A DNA stretch of 42,958 nt from JAABRU01 sp050180235 (GTDB taxonomy: Bacteria > Desulfobacterota > Desulfobacteria > Desulfobacterales > Desulfococcaceae): contig JBFXEJ010000048.1 in assembly GCA_050180235.1 (NCBI GenBank), forward strand, positions 1-42,958. The letters are read 5' to 3'. Positions 41,022-42,958 of this stretch are shown one piece after another. Both the position numbers and the translations under genes were made by a program. Below the pieces are notes generated by a model. That model saw only the letters and a program-made list of their open reading frames with translations, was not told the DNA's origin and did no database searches. The stretch's first letter is position 1; each line of letters starts with the position of its first letter.

Positions 41022-41729
41022 CTTTCTGATATAATTCCTTTTTTTGTTTTGTATCCCGGTTTTATCCGGCCCATTGCCGGCTCTATCCTATCTGTCATAT
41101 CCTGCAATATTCTTACTGAATTTGCAAGGCAAATTTGCCTGAATCCGGAGAAATCCCTTTATCGCCTGACAGTGTTTTGCCTGAAATCTGTTTCAGTTCA
41201 CGATCAGCAGGGTATGAGATTTCCTCAGCATCTGCTTTTCCGCTTGACTTTCAGAAGGATGATAACGTATAAAAACAGACTGTCCTGCCCTCAAAAATGG
41301 AAATTTCTGTTTTTCTCCGATCCTCTGGCAGATAATTCTGCAAATCTGTGAACCGGCATTCTGCAGTTTTTCCCAAATTTTATCCTCCGGACTCTGGATC
41401 AGAATTTGCGGGAAATGGGAGAAGCGCGGAACAAAAACAGAGACTGCATCAGTTGGGGGTGTGAAAAAATTTTGGAATCGGGGCTGACTGACCGAAATAA
41501 TATCAATCTGTTCAGATTTTTTCTGCCCCGGTTTCAGACCGGATTAGCGGATTTGATCCACTGCCAAAAATTTCAGCAGAAAGAACTTTCGTGTCCCTGC
41601 TTCTTTCAGACTGCCGCAGAGGCACAAAGTCCCGCGAAAGTTAATGCACAGTTATTTTTCAGATTTCATATAACTGTTCCTGCTGATTTTATATTCTGAT
41701 TCAACCTGACAAACGGAGAGTATCATTTA
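41022..41729. other. Intergenic region, no recognisable gene
   Basis: Short open frames in this 700-base stretch have no family resemblance, poor composition and no ribosome site. I see no RNA gene. A TTTCAGACCGGATTAGCGG region near 41529 resembles CAGACCGGATCAGAGGATT near 19413, too short to interpret. Confidence 0.4.
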
Positions 41730-42386
41730 ATGAAACTGATTGCACCATCCATTCTGGCTGCGGATTTTTCCCGGCTGGGAGAGGAAATTGTGGCTGTGGA
41801 AAAAGCCGGAGCCGACTGGATTCATATTGATGTCATGGACGGCCATTTTGTTCCCAATATCACCATGGGCCCAATCATTGTGGAGGCGGCAAAGCATTCC
41901 ACCCGGCTTCCTCTGGATGTTCACCTGATGATTGAACATCCGGACACCTATGTTCCGGATTTTGCCAGAGCCGGGGCTGATTGGATTTCTGTCCATGCAG
42001 AAGCATGTCCCCACCTGCACCGCAGCCTGCAGCTGATTCGGGACTGCGGAGCCAAAGCCGGAGTTGCGCTTAATCCATCCACACCGCTCAATGCCATTGA
42101 ATGGGTGCTGGAATATACGGATTTTGTGCTGATTATGAGCGTAAATCCCGGATTCGGGGGACAGCATTTCATTGAAAACAGTTTGGACAAAATCCGGCAG
42201 CTCCGCAATATTCTGGAAGACAGAGGACTTTCCGCGCTGATTCAGGTGGACGGGGGCGTGAATGCGAAAACCATAGGCAGGGTTTCAAAGTCCGGAGCCG
42301 ATGTCTTTGTCGCGGGTTCGGCTGTGTTCGGCAGCGGTGATTATGAAAAAACCATTGCTGAATTCAGAAAAATCATAGCAGAGTGA
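41730..42386 (+). CDS. rpe: Ribulose-phosphate 3-epimerase
   Basis: 218 residues, a TIM-barrel epimerase interconverting ribulose-5-P and xylulose-5-P. Signatures: APSILAADFSRLGEE, IHIDVMDGHFVPNITMGP, LDVHLMIEHPD, ISVHAEA, ALNPSTP, LIMSVNPGFGGQHF and IQVDGGVNAKT, with the metal-binding Asp/His residues all present. A modest GGAGAG precedes the ATG. The stop is 13 bases before the TTG start of aroQ, so they are likely co-transcribed. Confidence 0.97.
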   Translation: MKLIAPSILAADFSRLGEEIVAVEKAGADWIHIDVMDGHFVPNITMGPIIVEAAKHSTRLPLDVHLMIEHPDTYVPDFARAGADWISVHAEACPHLHRSLQLIRDCGAKAGVALNPSTPLNAIEWVLEYTDFVLIMSVNPGFGGQHFIENSLDKIRQLRNILEDRGLSALIQVDGGVNAKTIGRVSKSGADVFVAGSAVFGSGDYEKTIAEFRKIIAE

Positions 42387-42399
42387 AGGGGAAACAGAA

Positions 42400-42873
42400 T
42401 TGAAAAACAGCAGTGCCGCGAAAAAAATTCTGGTGATTCACGGCCCCAACCTGAACATGCTGGGAAAGCGGGAGCCGGAAATGTACGGGAACACAACTCT
42501 GGATGAAATCAACCATGAACTCCGGAAACAGGGCGAGAAACTGGGGCTGGAGGTGGAAACCTTTCAGTCCAATCATGAAGGGGAAATAGTGGGGAAAATC
42601 CAGAATGTTTTTCAGAAATGTGACGGCGTGATTATCAATCCCGCAGCCTATACCCATACCAGCGTGGCGATCCGGGATGCTCTGCTGCTGCTGAATGTTC
42701 CCATCATTGAAATCCATCTTTCCAATATCTGGAAAAGGGAAGCCTTCCGCCATAAATCCATGATTTCCGATATTGTCACAGCGCAGATGGCCGGATTCGG
42801 ACACAGGGGATATTTTATGGCCCTGTCTGCCATGTCAGACATGATACAGAAAAAATCACATGCGGATTCGTGA
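42400..42873 (+). CDS. aroQ: Type II 3-dehydroquinate dehydratase AroQ
   Basis: 157 residues, the class II enzyme of the shikimate pathway. LVIHGPNLNMLGKREPEMYG carries the active-site Arg24 and Tyr29; QSNHEGEIVGKIQ, INPAAYTHTSVAIRDAL and EIHLSNIWKREAFRHKS (His106) complete the site. The start codon is TTG, supported by AAGGGG 8 bases upstream. It follows rpe closely. A short hairpin lies directly after the stop. Confidence 0.95.
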   Translation: MKNSSAAKKILVIHGPNLNMLGKREPEMYGNTTLDEINHELRKQGEKLGLEVETFQSNHEGEIVGKIQNVFQKCDGVIINPAAYTHTSVAIRDALLLLNVPIIEIHLSNIWKREAFRHKSMISDIVTAQMAGFGHRGYFMALSAMSDMIQKKSHADS

Positions 42874-42900
42874 GAAACAGGCAGTCTGATCTGCTGTTTC
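42874..42900 (+). terminator. Hairpin after aroQ
   Basis: GAAACAG pairs with CTGTTTC, with additional CAG/CTG pairing in the loop, directly after the stop. No T-run follows. Confidence 0.4.
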
Positions 42901-42944
42901 GGACTTAACCGCAACTCCGCAGTTTCACTGCCGGGTTCTGAAGG

Positions 42945-42958
42945 ATCGGCGTAACATC
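42945..42958. repeat. Possible family D end at the window edge
   Basis: The last bases, ATCGGCGTAACATC, match the right end GCGTAACATC of the family D element, truncated by the window. Confidence 0.25.

Noticed and set aside
41010..41351. 113-codon frame in the gap before rpe
   Set aside because: No ribosome site, no recognisable motif and biased composition; left as a geneless region.

Overview
The window looks like chromosomal DNA from an anaerobic, motile, metabolically versatile bacterium. My best guess is a Desulfobacterota member of the Desulfobacteraceae/Desulfococcaceae type with a large, repeat-rich genome. The basis is a hydrogenase maturation gene (hypE), a UbiD/UbiX pair of the menaquinone type, two chemoreceptors, a ferredoxin-fused nitroreductase, PilZ signalling, and very many small repeats in spacious intergenic regions. 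The assignment is an inference from gene content and style; no marker gene settles it.

Layout. 1-1000: a broken Fic gene, an attC-like fold and an orphan reading-frame remnant. 1-7.3 kb, + strand: a secreted metallo-beta-lactamase-fold protein, a periplasmic binding protein paired with a chemoreceptor, a GC-rich methyltransferase followed by an attC site (a solitary gene cassette), then hypE. 7.3-22 kb: recB, uspA, a peptide-type solute-binding protein, a Uma2-family protein, a small membrane protein, a double-Cache chemoreceptor and the ubiX-ubiD operon, separated by miniature inverted-repeat elements. 22.2-26.7 kb, all on the minus strand: an integron-like cassette array with no integrase in the window. 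In its reading direction it holds an adenylate cyclase fused to a formylglycine-generating-enzyme-like domain, a broken winged-helix-like gene with a YefM/YoeB toxin-antitoxin pair, a ferredoxin-nitroreductase, and a HicAB pair. attC-like folds separate the cassettes. 27-34 kb: a DUF58 protein, two copies of a duplicated DUF2887-type nuclease gene (the second with a partially duplicated 3' end), a dockerin-like secreted repeat protein, a secreted unknown, and dense repeats. 34-43 kb: pyrF, a decayed acyltransferase, PilZ, PLD-like/zinc-ribbon and NYN proteins, a hotdog dehydratase-like protein, a second Uma2 protein, a LysM lytic transglycosylase, then rpe and aroQ.

Repeats. At least two families of miniature inverted-repeat elements recur. 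Family A has ends close to ATACCAATTCTCCATTG (seven copies in four interior types). Family B has ends close to AGGTGATTTCC/GGAAATCGCCT (six copies in three interior types). One A+B pair sits inside one copy of the DUF2887 duplication and is absent from the other copy, which gives a natural filled/empty site comparison. Other palindromic elements lie at 15906-16104, 29681-29818 and 32040-32329.

The parts I find most worth attention are the integrase-less cassette array, the cyclase-FGE fusion it carries, and the two families of non-autonomous elements whose interiors are exchanged while the ends are kept.
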